64,000 nucleotides of DNA from Desulfatibacillum sp. (GCA_016342355.1 JAEINP010000012.1:1-64000); one strand, 5' to 3'. Shown: positions 34,160 to 45,175, numbered from the stretch's first letter. Numbers and translations: made by a program. The notes: a model not told the origin generated them from the letters alone.

Positions 34160-35827
34160 TTATTCCATTTTCAGGGATTCGGAAAAAAGCAGGGTTGCCG
34201 GACTGGTAACGCAGGGGTCGGTCAGGGCGTTGACGCAGGCGGGCTTGCCGGATTCCAAAGCGCGGTGCACAGCGGGGATGATATCCTCGTCCTTTTCCAC
34301 AAATTCCCCGTGTCCACCCAGGGCTGCCGCTACTTGTTCGTAATGGACCACTCCCAGTTCGGAGCCGATCAACCGCTCATTGCCGTAGCAAATTTCCTGG
34401 CCGTGCTTGATCATGCCCCATGCCTGATCATTGTTCACCACGCAAAGAAACGGGAGATCATGGCGTTTGGCCGTATCAAACTCCATGGCGTTAAAACCGA
34501 AGGAGCCGTCCCCGTTAAACACCACCACCTGTTTGTCCGGGCAGGCCGCCTTGGCGCCCAGGGCAAAGGGCAGGCCCGTGCCCAAACACCCCAGAAGTCC
34601 GCCCGAGGCAGCCAGCACATTGGCGCGTTGGGTGGCCTTGAATGCGGTCAGGCCGAAATAGGCGGTATCCCCGCCGTCCATGATGTAAATGGCGTCGTCC
34701 CCCACTGCCTGCCTTACTTGATGGGCCAGCCTTGCCGGATGAATGGGATCGGAGGGGGTTTTCCTGGCTTCGTCCTCTGCCGCGTCCAGGGGGAGGTAGG
34801 AATCTTTCAGGTCTGCAACCCACTGGGACCGGTCAGCTTTTTCAATGAGGGGCAGAAGGGCCTTGAGGGTCATTTCCATGTCCCCGGCCAGACCCACGTC
34901 GCAGGACCGGTTGCGGCTTAGCTCGGAAGTGTCGATATCCGCACGAATCACACAGGCCTGGGGAAAGCCTTCCCCGAACATGAGCAGCCAATTAAAGCGG
35001 ATGCCCAGGGCAATGATCAGGTCGGCCTGGGGCATTCCAGCCAAAAGTCCCATCTGGCCGCCGTCCCACATGGACAGAGGGTGTAGGTCGCTCACCGCGC
35101 CCCGGCCATTGTTCGCCAGGCAAAAGGGGATATGGGCCTTTTCCAACAATTCCGACAAAAGCGCGCCTGCCCGATCCGTGGCGATTCCCGAGCCAGCCAT
35201 GAGCATAGGCCTTTGGGCCTGATTGATCATCTGGGCGGCCCGGGCCACACTGGCGGGGTCCGGCCCGGCCATGTGGGTCATACCGCCCTTGGACGCCGGG
35301 CGAATTTCATTTTCAGGGGCGCTGACGTTCAGAACATCCGGGGGAAGCTCCAGAAAAACCGGCCCCGGACGCCCGGAAACCGCATGGCGGAAAGCCGTGG
35401 AAATATACTCCGGCACACGGCGCACATCATGACAGGTGGCAGCCCACTTCACAAAGGGCTTGACCATGGCCGCCTGCTCGATTTCCTGGAGCGCTCCCTT
35501 TTGCCAGTCCCTCACGGCCGTGGCCCCGGAAATAAGCACCAGGGGCGCGTTTTCCATGGCCGCGTTCACCAGCCCCGTAAGGGTATTGGTAAAACCCGGA
35601 CCCGCGGTTGCGATACACACTCCGGGCTTGCCCGTGAATATGGACCACGCATGGGCGGCCATGGCCGCCGCCTGCTCATGGCGCACGTCTATAAGCCGGA
35701 CCCCGTACTCCAGAAATCCATCGTAAATCCGGTCTATGTGACCGCCTGACAGGGAAAAGACCGTGTCTATCCCTTCTGTTTCCTTCAGGTGCTTCGCCAC
35801 CAGATGTCCGCCGTAAATACCTTGCAT
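34160..35827 (-). CDS. Thiamine-diphosphate enzyme, acetolactate synthase-like
   Basis: This 555-residue protein has the three ThDP-family domains: Pyr (catalytic Glu51 in RHEQ), central, and PP domain with GDGSFGFNAMEF..VVNND metal/ThDP motif. It is related to acetolactate synthase, oxalyl-CoA decarboxylase and 2-hydroxyacyl-CoA lyase. No regulatory small subunit gene is beside it, which argues against classical branched-chain amino acid synthesis. AAAGGAG precedes the ATG. Operon with the SDR and opposite a TetR gene suggest an inducible catabolic role. Confidence 0.85.
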   Translation of the reverse strand: MQGIYGGHLVAKHLKETEGIDTVFSLSGGHIDRIYDGFLEYGVRLIDVRHEQAAAMAAHAWSIFTGKPGVCIATAGPGFTNTLTGLVNAAMENAPLVLISGATAVRDWQKGALQEIEQAAMVKPFVKWAATCHDVRRVPEYISTAFRHAVSGRPGPVFLELPPDVLNVSAPENEIRPASKGGMTHMAGPDPASVARAAQMINQAQRPMLMAGSGIATDRAGALLSELLEKAHIPFCLANNGRGAVSDLHPLSMWDGGQMGLLAGMPQADLIIALGIRFNWLLMFGEGFPQACVIRADIDTSELSRNRSCDVGLAGDMEMTLKALLPLIEKADRSQWVADLKDSYLPLDAAEDEARKTPSDPIHPARLAHQVRQAVGDDAIYIMDGGDTAYFGLTAFKATQRANVLAASGGLLGCLGTGLPFALGAKAACPDKQVVVFNGDGSFGFNAMEFDTAKRHDLPFLCVVNNDQAWGMIKHGQEICYGNERLIGSELGVVHYEQVAAALGGHGEFVEKDEDIIPAVHRALESGKPACVNALTDPCVTSPATLLFSESLKME

Positions 35828-36296
35828 GACTGTCTCCTTTTATTTACCGGTTATGAATGGCGCCTTTTAGGGAAGGCGTCAGAAAATCACTGGTCCACAG
35901 TGTTTTAAAACAAGATTGAAACGGGCTGCATTATGAAGTGGGGAGACCTGAAAAGCATGTGATCTTCAATGGCGGACCTGAAGCAATTGGAGTCTTTTGG
36001 CCTGCCGTTGGAATTGTATTGCAAGTAGTCAGGCCCGGTCAGATCCCCCCGAAGCGTTCGGGCCTGAGTGAAATCGCTTTTTTTGATTGAACAATCATTC
36101 AATAAGTGCAATGTAAAGGGAACGGAAATGCTTGTCAAGCATTTTGGCTCTGGGACGGAAAAAATCCGATGATTAAAAATACCCTGTTTACTGTGGAAGG
36201 GCAACATGCTTTTGTGAGGCGCAGGCAGGGTTGACGAAACCCTGCAGGTCATTGGAAACAGCCGTACGAAAAACAAGCGGGAGACAGATATAAGAC
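35828..36296. other. Divergent promoter region between ThDP enzyme and TetR genes
   Basis: There is no gene. It contains an operator-like palindrome at 36086-36103. Frames up to 137 codons on the minus strand have no recognisable domain. Confidence 0.55.
36086..36103. promoter_or_regulatory. Palindromic TetR-type operator candidate
   Basis: ATTGAACAATCATTCAAT has arms ATTGAA/TTCAAT around six bases, the size and style of TetR-family operators. It lies between the divergent ThDP and tetR genes. Confidence 0.5.
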
Positions 36297-36905
36297 ATGG
36301 CGCGAGATCGCAAGACAAACGAAGAACGGAGAAAGGCCACCCGACAGAAGATTGTACAGGCCACCCTGGACCTGTGCGCCGAGCGCGGGTATCACATGGT
36401 TTCGCCCAAGGACATATCGCAGGAAGCCGGGGTTTCCGTGGGGATTCTGTACCACTATTTCAAGAACAAGCGGGAAATCGCCATTCACTTGATTGAGACC
36501 TTGGGCTTTGCCCTGGCGGATCAGGTGGAGCAGGGATTTTACCATGCCGCCACATACAAGGCCAGTGTGGAGCAGGGTTATGGCATGCTGTTCGATTATG
36601 TGGAACAGAACAAGGCGGGATTTACGGCCCTAATCCGAGAGTTCGGAAATCAGGAGTTAAAGGAGCATTTGGACCAGGTGATCGAACGGTTGATCATGGA
36701 TTCGGCCCGGAGGATTGGAGAGCAGCAGGGTTTGGGTATTCTCCGTAAGGACATCCATGGCGAGATTGCCGCCAGACTGGTGCAGGACCTGGCGTTTTCA
36801 GCGGTCAGATTGTATTTGGAGGGGCGTTTTTCCCGGGAGGATGTTCTGGACGTGCTCATCAAGATTCAGGCCCAGGGACTGGAGGCTGGCAAGCCTACAT
36901 CGTGA
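36297..36905 (+). CDS. TetR/AcrR family regulator
   Basis: This 202-residue repressor-type protein has an N-terminal helix-turn-helix (residues about 15-60, KDISQEAGVSVGILYHYFKNK) and a helical ligand domain. It diverges from the ThDP/SDR operon with a palindrome between, so local control is likely. The ribosome site (GGGAG) is distant and weak. The gene ends 13 bases before the convergent kinase gene. Confidence 0.87.
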   Translation: MARDRKTNEERRKATRQKIVQATLDLCAERGYHMVSPKDISQEAGVSVGILYHYFKNKREIAIHLIETLGFALADQVEQGFYHAATYKASVEQGYGMLFDYVEQNKAGFTALIREFGNQELKEHLDQVIERLIMDSARRIGEQQGLGILRKDIHGEIAARLVQDLAFSAVRLYLEGRFSREDVLDVLIKIQAQGLEAGKPTS

Positions 36906-36917
36906 ACAATTACGGTA

Positions 36918-39900
36918 TCATGATGGACTGGTGAATTCCGGAGGGTTTTGGGGCAGGTGGATGATGAACCGGGCGCCTTTCCCGGATTTTGATTCCACGG
37001 TCATGGATCCTCCATGGTCCTCGGCGATAATGAAGTAGGAAACGGAAAGCCCCAGGCCTGTGCCTGTCCCCACGCTTTTTGTTGTAAAAAACGGCTCGAA
37101 AACCCTTTTGCGCGTTTTTTCGTCCATGCCAGGGCCATTGTCTTCCACCTCAATGCGCACCCTTTGGTTTTCCTGGGCGGTGCGCAGTGTGATGGCGGGG
37201 TTTTCGCAGGTGTTTTCACCCTCGGCCATGGCATGGGCTGCGTTGCGTAAAAGGTTCAGCAGGACTTGTTGAATTTTGCTTATCTGGCACCATACATGGG
37301 GGTTGGCGGGATCATATTCCCGAATGATCTGAATCTGTTTGAAGTCAAATCTCTTTTTCAGGTCATAGTCGCTGGAGGCCAGTTCCAGGGTGTTTTCCAT
37401 GATGTCGTTGATGGAATGGGAACTGCCGTCCGTCTCGCTTTTTCGGCTGAAGCTCAGCATGTTCGCCACAATTTTTCCCGCCCGGACACCTGAGCTATGT
37501 ATGGAATCTAACATACGGATCAGGCCCCGTTTTTCCATGTATCTGTGAATGGCCTCCATGGAGGCGCCGCATTCCTCAGCCACAGCCTGGTTTTTTTCCG
37601 TCATTTCCACGGTTCTGTTTTTCAAAACCTGGGCGTTTTGGATAATCCCGGCCAGGGGGTTGTTGATCTCGTGAGCCATGCCAGCGGCAAGCCCTCCCAC
37701 GGAAAGCATTTTTTCTGACTGGATCATCATTTCTTCAATACGGACCCTGTCTGTCACGTCATCCATTCGGATGACCGCACCCTGGATGCCGTTGGCTATG
37801 AGGGGAAAAACCGTCACATCCGCAAAATGCACCTCTCCGTCCACCTGGGAGGGAATGCGCGCTTCGGTTTTGGGGGTGCGTTCTGCAATAGCCTCCCGGA
37901 CCTTTCCCATTTCCCGGGCCAACTGGGGAAAGACATCTGTCAAGGAGCGGCTTTGTGCCTGTTCCGCGCTGATGCCGGTGACCTTTTCCGCTTCCAGGTT
38001 CCATTGAGTGACCATTCCCTGAGGGTCCACGCCCACCAGGACCGAAGGCATGGAGTTGACGATATTGGACAGGAGGTTTCTAAGATGTTTCACCTCATCC
38101 TGGGCCTTTTCCTGCTCCCTCATATCGCTCAGCATAAGCAGAAGATGGTTTTTTTCCTCGATGGTGAAGGGAACCAGTTGGGCGTCCATGATCATTTCCT
38201 GCCCGTAAGTGGAAATCCCTTTCAGAGCGTGGCGCAAAGGCGTTTTGTCCTTGAAGACCCTCATGGCGACCTCATAAAGCCCCATTTGCTTCCAGGATTG
38301 GATTTGATGGAAATTCAGGGACAGGATTTGCTCCCGGGTTCCGCCCACCATGTCCGCAGCCGACTGGTTGGCGGTCATGCATTGCCCTCCAGGCTCGTAC
38401 AACAGGATGCCAACCGGCGATTCCGACACGATTTTCTCGGCAAAGGCCAGGGCGTTGGACAGTTTTTTCTCGTTGATTTTCTGCTCGGTAAGGTCCACGA
38501 TAATGCCCCGCATGCCAACGGGAACCCCGTTTTTCACAATGCGTGCAGAGTGGATCATGACCGGAAAGCGCGAGCCGTTCTTTTTAAGGGCTGTGTATTC
38601 CAGCCCTCCCAGGCTATGACCTTCCAGGACCTTGGCCATGTTGGCCAGAGCCCGTTCCTCGTCTCCGGGCTCCAGGGTATCCAGAGCTGAAACGCCCGCC
38701 TCAACCTCTTCCCTGGAATACCCAAAAATTTCGTAGGCGTTCTGATTCACAAAGGTCAGCGTTCCCACCGCGTCGGTTTCGAAAACTATCTGGGGGAGGG
38801 AGTCCGCCAGGGTGCGGAATCTTTCCTCACTGCCCCGCAGGGCCTGTTCGGTTTCCTTCTGTTGGGCGATTGTTTGTTCCAGGCTTCCAATAAGCGTCCT
38901 AAGCTGGCTGGTCATGCTGTTGAACGCATGGGCAAGGGCGCTGATTTCATCATCCCCTGTGATGGAAAGGCTGCGATCCAGGTCGCCCCGGGAGATAGCC
39001 ACGGCGTTTGCGCTCAACCTGTTGATGGCCCTCATGGGGCGCCTCAGGACCAGGAAGCTGAGGGTGGTGGTCACCAAAACGCCCAGCAGCACCAGCCCGA
39101 TCAGGTAATAGGTCATGAGTCTTAGGGAGGCGAAAGCCTCTTGGGTGGGCATTTCCACAACCACAGCCCATGGGGTGGCCGGGATGGACACATATTCCCC
39201 GATGACCGGTTTGGCATCCAACCCGTCGTATTCATGACTTAGATGTTCAGGATAGATATTATTCTGAATAAACTCAGCAACCGGGGGGAAATGGCTCAGG
39301 TCCCGGCCATGCTGCTCCAGCACCCTGGCGGGGTTTTGATGGGCCATGAGGCGTCCCGCGCCATCCACGATGTAGGCATAGCCGGTTTTGCCGATTTCAA
39401 CCTTGGCGATTGTTTTCCACAGCCGGGCCACATTGATGTCGGCGGTAAGGACACTGACAATCTTTCCATTACGGGAACTCAGGGGAATGGCAATGGGGAT
39501 GGATAGGCGTCCCCCATCCGCCTGGGAATAAAAGGGTCCGACAAAAACCTCCCCCCTTTTGACCGTGGCAAACATTTCTGTTCTTGAAAGGTCTCCCAAT
39601 TCTTTTGGCAGATAGGTATAAGACTCGGAAACCTTGACGATCTCCTTTCCTTCAGCATCCAGCAGGGCAAGTTCGCTGAATGCATTGGATCGGTTGATAA
39701 GCACATATTCCAGGGCCTGTTTTTGTTCTTGGGGTTCCTTGTCAATGAGAGAAACCAGGTCTGCATAAAAATACATGTTGGTAATGGCTGAATGGATGTG
39801 GTCGGAGACCAGCCTGGCGACCTCATTGGCATTTCGGATCTGAAAAGCCTGGATGAGGCGTTTTTGATTGTTTTGGGAAATGGATATAAGACCGACGCCC

Positions 39901-40010
39901 ATGGTGACCAGGGAGATAACCATGGAAAGAGTGACTGCCCATCCCAACTTTGTTCCAAACTTTCTGCGCCATGGTATGGAAGGGGTGAGTATTTGGCTGC
40001 GTGTTTTCAC
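36918..40010 (-). CDS. Membrane PAS-domain sensor histidine kinase
   Basis: This 1030-residue kinase has one N-terminal helix (about 25-47) and an extracytoplasmic Cache-like sensor (about 50-300). A second helix and HAMP domain follow, then about three PAS domains with FGYSREEV and similar signatures. A HisKA domain has the phospho-His in [10 protein letters not shown], followed by an HATPase domain (NAAHAM, DNGPGM, GTGLGLS). It starts with GTG. It follows a binding-protein gene by 15 bases, suggesting that protein presents a ligand to the sensor. No cognate response regulator is adjacent. Confidence 0.92.
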   Translation of the reverse strand: MKTRSQILTPSIPWRRKFGTKLGWAVTLSMVISLVTMGVGLISISQNNQKRLIQAFQIRNANEVARLVSDHIHSAITNMYFYADLVSLIDKEPQEQKQALEYVLINRSNAFSELALLDAEGKEIVKVSESYTYLPKELGDLSRTEMFATVKRGEVFVGPFYSQADGGRLSIPIAIPLSSRNGKIVSVLTADINVARLWKTIAKVEIGKTGYAYIVDGAGRLMAHQNPARVLEQHGRDLSHFPPVAEFIQNNIYPEHLSHEYDGLDAKPVIGEYVSIPATPWAVVVEMPTQEAFASLRLMTYYLIGLVLLGVLVTTTLSFLVLRRPMRAINRLSANAVAISRGDLDRSLSITGDDEISALAHAFNSMTSQLRTLIGSLEQTIAQQKETEQALRGSEERFRTLADSLPQIVFETDAVGTLTFVNQNAYEIFGYSREEVEAGVSALDTLEPGDEERALANMAKVLEGHSLGGLEYTALKKNGSRFPVMIHSARIVKNGVPVGMRGIIVDLTEQKINEKKLSNALAFAEKIVSESPVGILLYEPGGQCMTANQSAADMVGGTREQILSLNFHQIQSWKQMGLYEVAMRVFKDKTPLRHALKGISTYGQEMIMDAQLVPFTIEEKNHLLLMLSDMREQEKAQDEVKHLRNLLSNIVNSMPSVLVGVDPQGMVTQWNLEAEKVTGISAEQAQSRSLTDVFPQLAREMGKVREAIAERTPKTEARIPSQVDGEVHFADVTVFPLIANGIQGAVIRMDDVTDRVRIEEMMIQSEKMLSVGGLAAGMAHEINNPLAGIIQNAQVLKNRTVEMTEKNQAVAEECGASMEAIHRYMEKRGLIRMLDSIHSSGVRAGKIVANMLSFSRKSETDGSSHSINDIMENTLELASSDYDLKKRFDFKQIQIIREYDPANPHVWCQISKIQQVLLNLLRNAAHAMAEGENTCENPAITLRTAQENQRVRIEVEDNGPGMDEKTRKRVFEPFFTTKSVGTGTGLGLSVSYFIIAEDHGGSMTVESKSGKGARFIIHLPQNPPEFTSPS

Positions 40011-40025
40011 AAAGGAATCCGTTTT

Positions 40026-41291
40026 TCACCTTTCAAGGGGCGTTTTCCCGTTTGGGAGCGCATCCCCCTCCGCTGATTTCAGTCCAGCCCACTGCACCCG
40101 GGCCGATGAAAAGGGTTCGGGCCACACAGGAACCAGTTCCCCCTTTTGGATCTGCACCACCAATAAGGTGGTGTATTTATTTTGTCCGCTTTGGTCAAAG
40201 GCCAGCCGGTCGGAGGGCAGAATCATGTCCTTGCCAAAGGGAAGGTCTGTTTTGGACAAGGCCTCTCTCAAATGGTTTTTATCCAGGGTGGCGGCCCTCT
40301 CCAAAGCGTCTTTCAGCACATACACACACTGGTAAGCAAGAACTCCGTCTCCAGTCAGGTGCTTGCCATAGCGTTGGCGGAAAGTGCGGTACAGCTCTTT
40401 GCCGGCGGGAAAAAACCGGGAGTATTCTGAGACGCTGAAAAAGCCTTCCGCCGCTGGCCCCAATTCCTGAACAAACCGGGTTGAAATGACGCCTCCCGCC
40501 GTGTCTATCACAGGGACATTTGCCCCGGCCTTTTCCAGGGCCCTGGCGATAAGGATGCTGTCCTCAATATAGGTGGTTGTGATAATGGCGTCGGGCTTGG
40601 CGTTTAAAACCCTGGCAACCTCCTGGGACAGGTCTGTCGCGTCTTCAATGCGATAACTCTCCTCCCCCACCAGTTCCAATTCAGTGTGCATGATGGCCTG
40701 CTTTTGGGCCAGGGCCGCGGACGTGCCAAAGGCGGTGTTCTCATGCAACAGGGCGACTCGTTGTATAGGATACCCGGCCAGCCTCTCCAGGTCCAGCAGA
40801 AACCGTATCTGGTCCCGTCCGTAAAACTCGGCCTTGGAAATCAAACGAAAAGTATATTGGAAGCCCCTCTCCGTAATGATGTCGGCGATTCCCGAATTCA
40901 GAATAATGGGGGCGCCCAGCCTTTCCGTCACTTCGGTGACAGCGGTGGCCACGCTGCTTTGATACACTCCGATGATGGCGCACACGCCCTCTTCGTTGAT
41001 CAGCCTTTCCGCTTCTCTGACACCCTTGATAGAGTTGCCTTCGGTATCTCCGAAAACCAGCTCCAGCCTAGCACCGCCCAGGGACTGTATTCCGCCATTG
41101 GCGTTTATTTCCTCAGCCCCCAAAATAACGGCGTCCCGGTTCAGTATGCCTGTTTCGGACAGAGCTCCGGTTATGGGAAACAGCACCCCTACCCTCACGG
41201 TTTGAAGAGAGGGCGGTTGTCTGTCGCAGGAAGTGGTGAGGACAAGCGCCCCGCAAACAAATATCCTGCAAATTTTCAAAACAAAGCGCAT
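40026..41291 (-). CDS. Periplasmic branched-chain-amino-acid-type binding lipoprotein, copy 2
   Basis: This is a 421-residue protein of the Peripla_BP_6 (LivJ-like) family. A signal ending LTTSC (Cys22) suggests lipid anchoring. The start at 41291 gives the signal peptide and has GGAAAG nearby; an in-frame start 12 codons upstream does not. There is no permease or ATPase gene near. It sits directly before the PAS kinase and is a clear paralogue of the gene upstream (shared TVRVGVLFP, IQSLGGARLEL, VYQSSVA, ALLHENTAFGTSAALAQK). Ligand sensing rather than transport seems likely. Confidence 0.85.
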   Translation of the reverse strand: MRFVLKICRIFVCGALVLTTSCDRQPPSLQTVRVGVLFPITGALSETGILNRDAVILGAEEINANGGIQSLGGARLELVFGDTEGNSIKGVREAERLINEEGVCAIIGVYQSSVATAVTEVTERLGAPIILNSGIADIITERGFQYTFRLISKAEFYGRDQIRFLLDLERLAGYPIQRVALLHENTAFGTSAALAQKQAIMHTELELVGEESYRIEDATDLSQEVARVLNAKPDAIITTTYIEDSILIARALEKAGANVPVIDTAGGVISTRFVQELGPAAEGFFSVSEYSRFFPAGKELYRTFRQRYGKHLTGDGVLAYQCVYVLKDALERAATLDKNHLREALSKTDLPFGKDMILPSDRLAFDQSGQNKYTTLLVVQIQKGELVPVWPEPFSSARVQWAGLKSAEGDALPNGKTPLER

Positions 41292-41543
41292 TGGCTTTCC
41301 AGTATTTAATAGGGATTCAACACCCATGGCATGGCAGCTTGGCCGACGGTCATAACCGGTTCCTTTTTGGTGTTTTCCTCCATGTGAACATGGTCGGCAT
41401 CAATCGGCACCAACGAAGCAGCCCCAAAAAAAGTAAAGACCTATCCTTGCAAGCGTTCAGTCTTTGTATCCACAATTATGGATGAGGTTTCCATATGGGT
41501 TCGATTTTCCTCATTTTGCGTTGAACTGTTGGCTGAAGGACAA

Positions 41544-42794
41544 TCATTCCTGCAATTTCCCCTCTGCGTCAAAGGCATAACAAGTCCCTTTCCAGGAAAT
41601 TTTTCCATGGGCATATTCCGGGGGCCACACCGGCGCAATTTCTCCATTTTGTACCTGAATCACAAAAGCCCTGGAATATTTGTTCTGGCCTTCTTGATCA
41701 AAGGATAAAGAGGGAACCGCCAGGATCATGTGCTCGCCCGCAGGCATGTCAGTGGCTGCGAGAGCATCCCTGATGGCATTTTTGTCAGTGCTTGCCGCCT
41801 TTTCCAGGGCTTCTTTGATGATCCAGACGCACTGATAGGCCAGCGCGCAGTCTCCCGGCATTTCCAGTCCAAAACGTTTTTGGTAAGACTCATTCACTCT
41901 TGCGGCAGCAGGCAGATATTTGGAATAGTCCGTAAGGGCGAAATATTTTTCAATCGCAGGACCCAGTTCCTGGATAAACAAGGGGGATATCATGGTGCTT
42001 CCCGTATTGACCAAGGGAATGTCCATACCGGCTTTTTCAAAGGCGCGGGCCATGAGAATGCTGTCCTGGACATAAGTCGCTGTAAAAATGGCATCAGGCC
42101 CAGCGTCTAAAACCCGGCTCACCTCCCGGTTCAGGTCAGTCACCTCGGCAGCCCGATAGCTTACTTCAACCACAACCTCCAGCCCAGCTCTATGCAGCGC
42201 CTTTTTTTGCGCCAGAGCTGCGGAGGTGCCGAAGGCGGTGTTTTCGTGGAGCAGGGCCAGCCTCTTAATAGGATGGCCCACTATCTGGGAAAGGCCCGCC
42301 AAAAACTCCACCATGTCCCGGCCATAATGTTCGGCCTTGGCCATTACCCGGAAGGTGTAATGAAGTCCCTTTTCCGTCACAACATCGGCCATTCCAGAGC
42401 TAATAAGAATAGGGACGCCCAGACGCTCCGTCACTTCTGTGACGGTATTGGCCACACTGCTTTGGTACACTTCAATTATAGCAGAAACACCTTCATTTCT
42501 AATCAGGCGTTCAGCCTCCTGATCCGCGATGCGGCTTTGCCCTTGTGTGTCGGCGAGGACCAATTCCAACCTGGCTCCGCCCAGGGATTGAATTCCACCC
42601 AGTGCGGTGATCTCATCAACGGCAAGAATTACGGCATTGACGTTGTTTGTCCCCGCTTCTCCAAGGTCCCCGCTAAGGGGAAAAAGTACTCCAATACGCA
42701 CTGTTTTGGGGTGGTCGGGTTCCTTTTCGCAGGAAGACAAAAAGGGTAATGCTGTCAAAACAAGCAGGCATGAAAGCATACAAAGCAGACGCAT
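41544..42794 (-). CDS. Periplasmic branched-chain-amino-acid-type binding lipoprotein, copy 1
   Basis: This 416-residue Peripla_BP_6 protein has a lipobox FLSSC and CGGAGAT before the ATG. It is closely similar along its whole length to the next gene downstream, so the pair arose by tandem duplication. There are no transporter partners. The 250-base gap to copy 2 contains no gene. It may bind a related but different ligand for the same kinase. Confidence 0.85.
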   Translation of the reverse strand: MRLLCMLSCLLVLTALPFLSSCEKEPDHPKTVRIGVLFPLSGDLGEAGTNNVNAVILAVDEITALGGIQSLGGARLELVLADTQGQSRIADQEAERLIRNEGVSAIIEVYQSSVANTVTEVTERLGVPILISSGMADVVTEKGLHYTFRVMAKAEHYGRDMVEFLAGLSQIVGHPIKRLALLHENTAFGTSAALAQKKALHRAGLEVVVEVSYRAAEVTDLNREVSRVLDAGPDAIFTATYVQDSILMARAFEKAGMDIPLVNTGSTMISPLFIQELGPAIEKYFALTDYSKYLPAAARVNESYQKRFGLEMPGDCALAYQCVWIIKEALEKAASTDKNAIRDALAATDMPAGEHMILAVPSLSFDQEGQNKYSRAFVIQVQNGEIAPVWPPEYAHGKISWKGTCYAFDAEGKLQE

Positions 42795-42998
42795 TGGTTA
42801 TCTCCGTTTGTTCGAGCCGGACCCGGTTTTTCTCTTGGCCTCCGACCTCATCCATGCAAGATATGTGCACAAAACACAGACGCCATATTTGCAGAAGCCA
42901 ATCTCCGGGCTGGCAGGTTGCATTTCCGGCCGGTTCTGATACAGTCAACCCAATTCCCCGACTCGGGTTTTTCCACCACAACAATGGAGGAGATTAGC

Positions 42999-43820
42999 AT
43001 GACCACATACAAGGAACAGGTAAAGCAGGCTGCCGCATGGATCAGGGAAAAAACCGGCCAGGCGCCTGTTTTGGGACTCATTGCCGGAACCGGCCTGGGA
43101 AACAGCGTCCAGGGCCTTGAAGTAAAAACCAGCCTGGACTATTCCCAAATCCCCCATTTCCCGGTATCCACAGTGCAGAGCCATGAAGGCAAGCTGCTTT
43201 GCGGCGCGGCCCGGGGCCACGCCTTTGTGGCGCTTCAGGGGCGATTTCATCTGTACGAGGGGTATTCGGCCAAAGAAATCACCTTTCCCATCCGGGTCAT
43301 GCAGGAGTTAGGAGTCAAGACCCTTATTTTCGCCAGCGCCGTGGGCGGCCTCAACCCGGAACACAGCCCCGGAGACATCATGATTGTGGAAGACCACATC
43401 AACCTTTCCGGCGAGAACCCCTTGGTGGGAGAAAATGTGGATTCCTGGGGCGTTCGCTTTCCCGAAATGTTTGAAGCCTATGACAAGGGGCTTATCCGAA
43501 AAGCCCTGGACGCTTCGGCGAAGTTGGGCATTCCCCTCCGTCAGGGGGTTTATGTGGGTCTCAAGGGGCCGTCCCTGGAAACTCCGGCGGAAATGCGTTT
43601 TTTGCGGAACATCGGCGCGGACGCGGTGGGCCTTTCCACTGTCAACGAAGTCATAGCCGCCGTGCATGGAGGCATGCGAGTCCTGGGTTTCGCCATCATC
43701 ACCAATGTCAACGTCCCGGGCATGCTCACTCCGGCTTCCATGGATCAGATCATCGCCGTGGCGGACGGCGCATCTCCCTTGGTGGGCTCTGTCATCGACG
43801 AAGTCCTGAAAAATCTGTAG
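42999..43820 (+). CDS. Purine-nucleoside phosphorylase
   Basis: This 273-residue trimeric-type enzyme cleaves purine nucleosides with phosphate to base and ribose-1-phosphate. Family motifs are GTGLG, VQSHEGKLL, GRFHLYEGY, ASAVGGLN, and GPSLETPAEMR followed by VGLSTVNEVIAA. The ATG at 42999 has GGAGGAG upstream. It is followed 34 bases later by an MTA/SAH-type deaminase, giving a nucleoside salvage pair in which the deaminated product would be its substrate. Confidence 0.92.
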   Translation: MTTYKEQVKQAAAWIREKTGQAPVLGLIAGTGLGNSVQGLEVKTSLDYSQIPHFPVSTVQSHEGKLLCGAARGHAFVALQGRFHLYEGYSAKEITFPIRVMQELGVKTLIFASAVGGLNPEHSPGDIMIVEDHINLSGENPLVGENVDSWGVRFPEMFEAYDKGLIRKALDASAKLGIPLRQGVYVGLKGPSLETPAEMRFLRNIGADAVGLSTVNEVIAAVHGGMRVLGFAIITNVNVPGMLTPASMDQIIAVADGASPLVGSVIDEVLKNL

Positions 43821-43854
43821 CATACTTAAAAGCACTCTTTCAAGGAACCTGATA

Positions 43855-45174
43855 ATGAAAGCGGATATTCTGATAAAAAACGGGATTGTCCTGACCATGG
43901 ACGCCACCGGGCGCATTATGGACAAAGGGGCTGTGGCTGTGAAGGGCCATACCATTGCCTGGCTGGGGAATGATGAGGACTGCGGCCACATCCAGGCGGA
44001 AAAAGTACTGGACGCCCGGGGCGGAATCATTATGCCAGGCCTTGTGAACGCCCATACCCACGCTTCCATGACCTGCTTCAGGGGCCTGGCCGATGACCTG
44101 CCCCTCATGACCTGGCTGAACGACCATATTTTTCCCGCCGAAGCCAGGCTGACAGAGGACATGGTATACAAGGGGGCGCTCCTGGCCTGCGCGGAGATGA
44201 TCCTTTCGGGCTCCACCAGTTTTTGCGACATGTACCTGTTTGAGCGGGCCGTTGCCAGGGCTGCGGACGACTCAGGCATGCGGGCCGTTGTGGGAGAGGT
44301 GCTGTATGATTTTGACTCCCCCAATTACGGGCCTTTGGAACAGGGTTTCGCCTATACCCGGGACCTGTTGGAGGAATACAAAAACCACCCCCGGGTGCGC
44401 ATTGCCGTGGAACCCCATTCCCCCTATTTATGCGCCCCGGATCTGCTGGTCAAAGCCCGGGAAATGGCAGACGCCTGGAACGCCCCCTTGGTCATCCACG
44501 CCTCCGAATCCCAAAACGAGGTGGCCCAGATACAGGAAAAATACGGATGCACGCCCATTGAGCATCTGCACAAAACAGGCTTTTTATGTTCCAGGCTCAT
44601 GGCTGACCATTGCGTGGTCCTGACGGAGAAAGACATCTCCCTGCTGGCGGAAAACCAGGTCAAGGCAGTCCATAATCCTGAAAGCAACATGAAGTTGGCT
44701 TCCGGCATAGCCCCTGTCCCTGCTTTGCTGGGTGCCGGGGTGTGCGTGGCTTTGGGCACAGACGGGTGCGCCAGCAACAATAACCTGGACATGTTTGGGG
44801 AAATGGATTCGGCGGCCAAAATCCATAAGGCGGTCACCCTGGACCCCACGGTCATGGACGCCAAGACCGTGCTGACCATGGCCACAAAAAACGGAGCCAT
44901 AGCCCTGGGCCTGGAAAACCAGGCCGGAACCCTGGAAGTCGGCAGGCTTGCCGACATTATTATTGTTGACACCCATAAACCCCATTTGACACCTATGTAC
45001 CATCCCATGTCCCACATGGTCTATGCGGCCCGGGGCAGCGATGTGTGTCACTCGATCATCCATGGCAGGCTGGTGATGGAAAACCGTCAGATACTGACCT
45101 TTGATGTGGAGCAAGCCATGGCTCATGTTCGTGAACTGGCGTGGAGCATCGGCAAAGGCTCAGGGAGCACCTGA
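43855..45174 (+). CDS. mtaD: MTA/SAH deaminase family amidohydrolase
   Basis: This 439-residue zinc or iron amidohydrolase deaminates 5'-methylthioadenosine, S-adenosylhomocysteine or 5'-deoxyadenosine to the inosine form. Metal ligands are His67 and His69 (NAHTHASM), later His in VIHASES and DHC, and Asp in GTDGCASNN. Together with the phosphorylase it can recycle products of SAM enzymes. This would be useful in a cell with radical SAM chemistry. The exact substrate is uncertain. Confidence 0.88.
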   Translation: MKADILIKNGIVLTMDATGRIMDKGAVAVKGHTIAWLGNDEDCGHIQAEKVLDARGGIIMPGLVNAHTHASMTCFRGLADDLPLMTWLNDHIFPAEARLTEDMVYKGALLACAEMILSGSTSFCDMYLFERAVARAADDSGMRAVVGEVLYDFDSPNYGPLEQGFAYTRDLLEEYKNHPRVRIAVEPHSPYLCAPDLLVKAREMADAWNAPLVIHASESQNEVAQIQEKYGCTPIEHLHKTGFLCSRLMADHCVVLTEKDISLLAENQVKAVHNPESNMKLASGIAPVPALLGAGVCVALGTDGCASNNNLDMFGEMDSAAKIHKAVTLDPTVMDAKTVLTMATKNGAIALGLENQAGTLEVGRLADIIIVDTHKPHLTPMYHPMSHMVYAARGSDVCHSIIHGRLVMENRQILTFDVEQAMAHVRELAWSIGKGSGST

Positions 45175-45175
45175 C

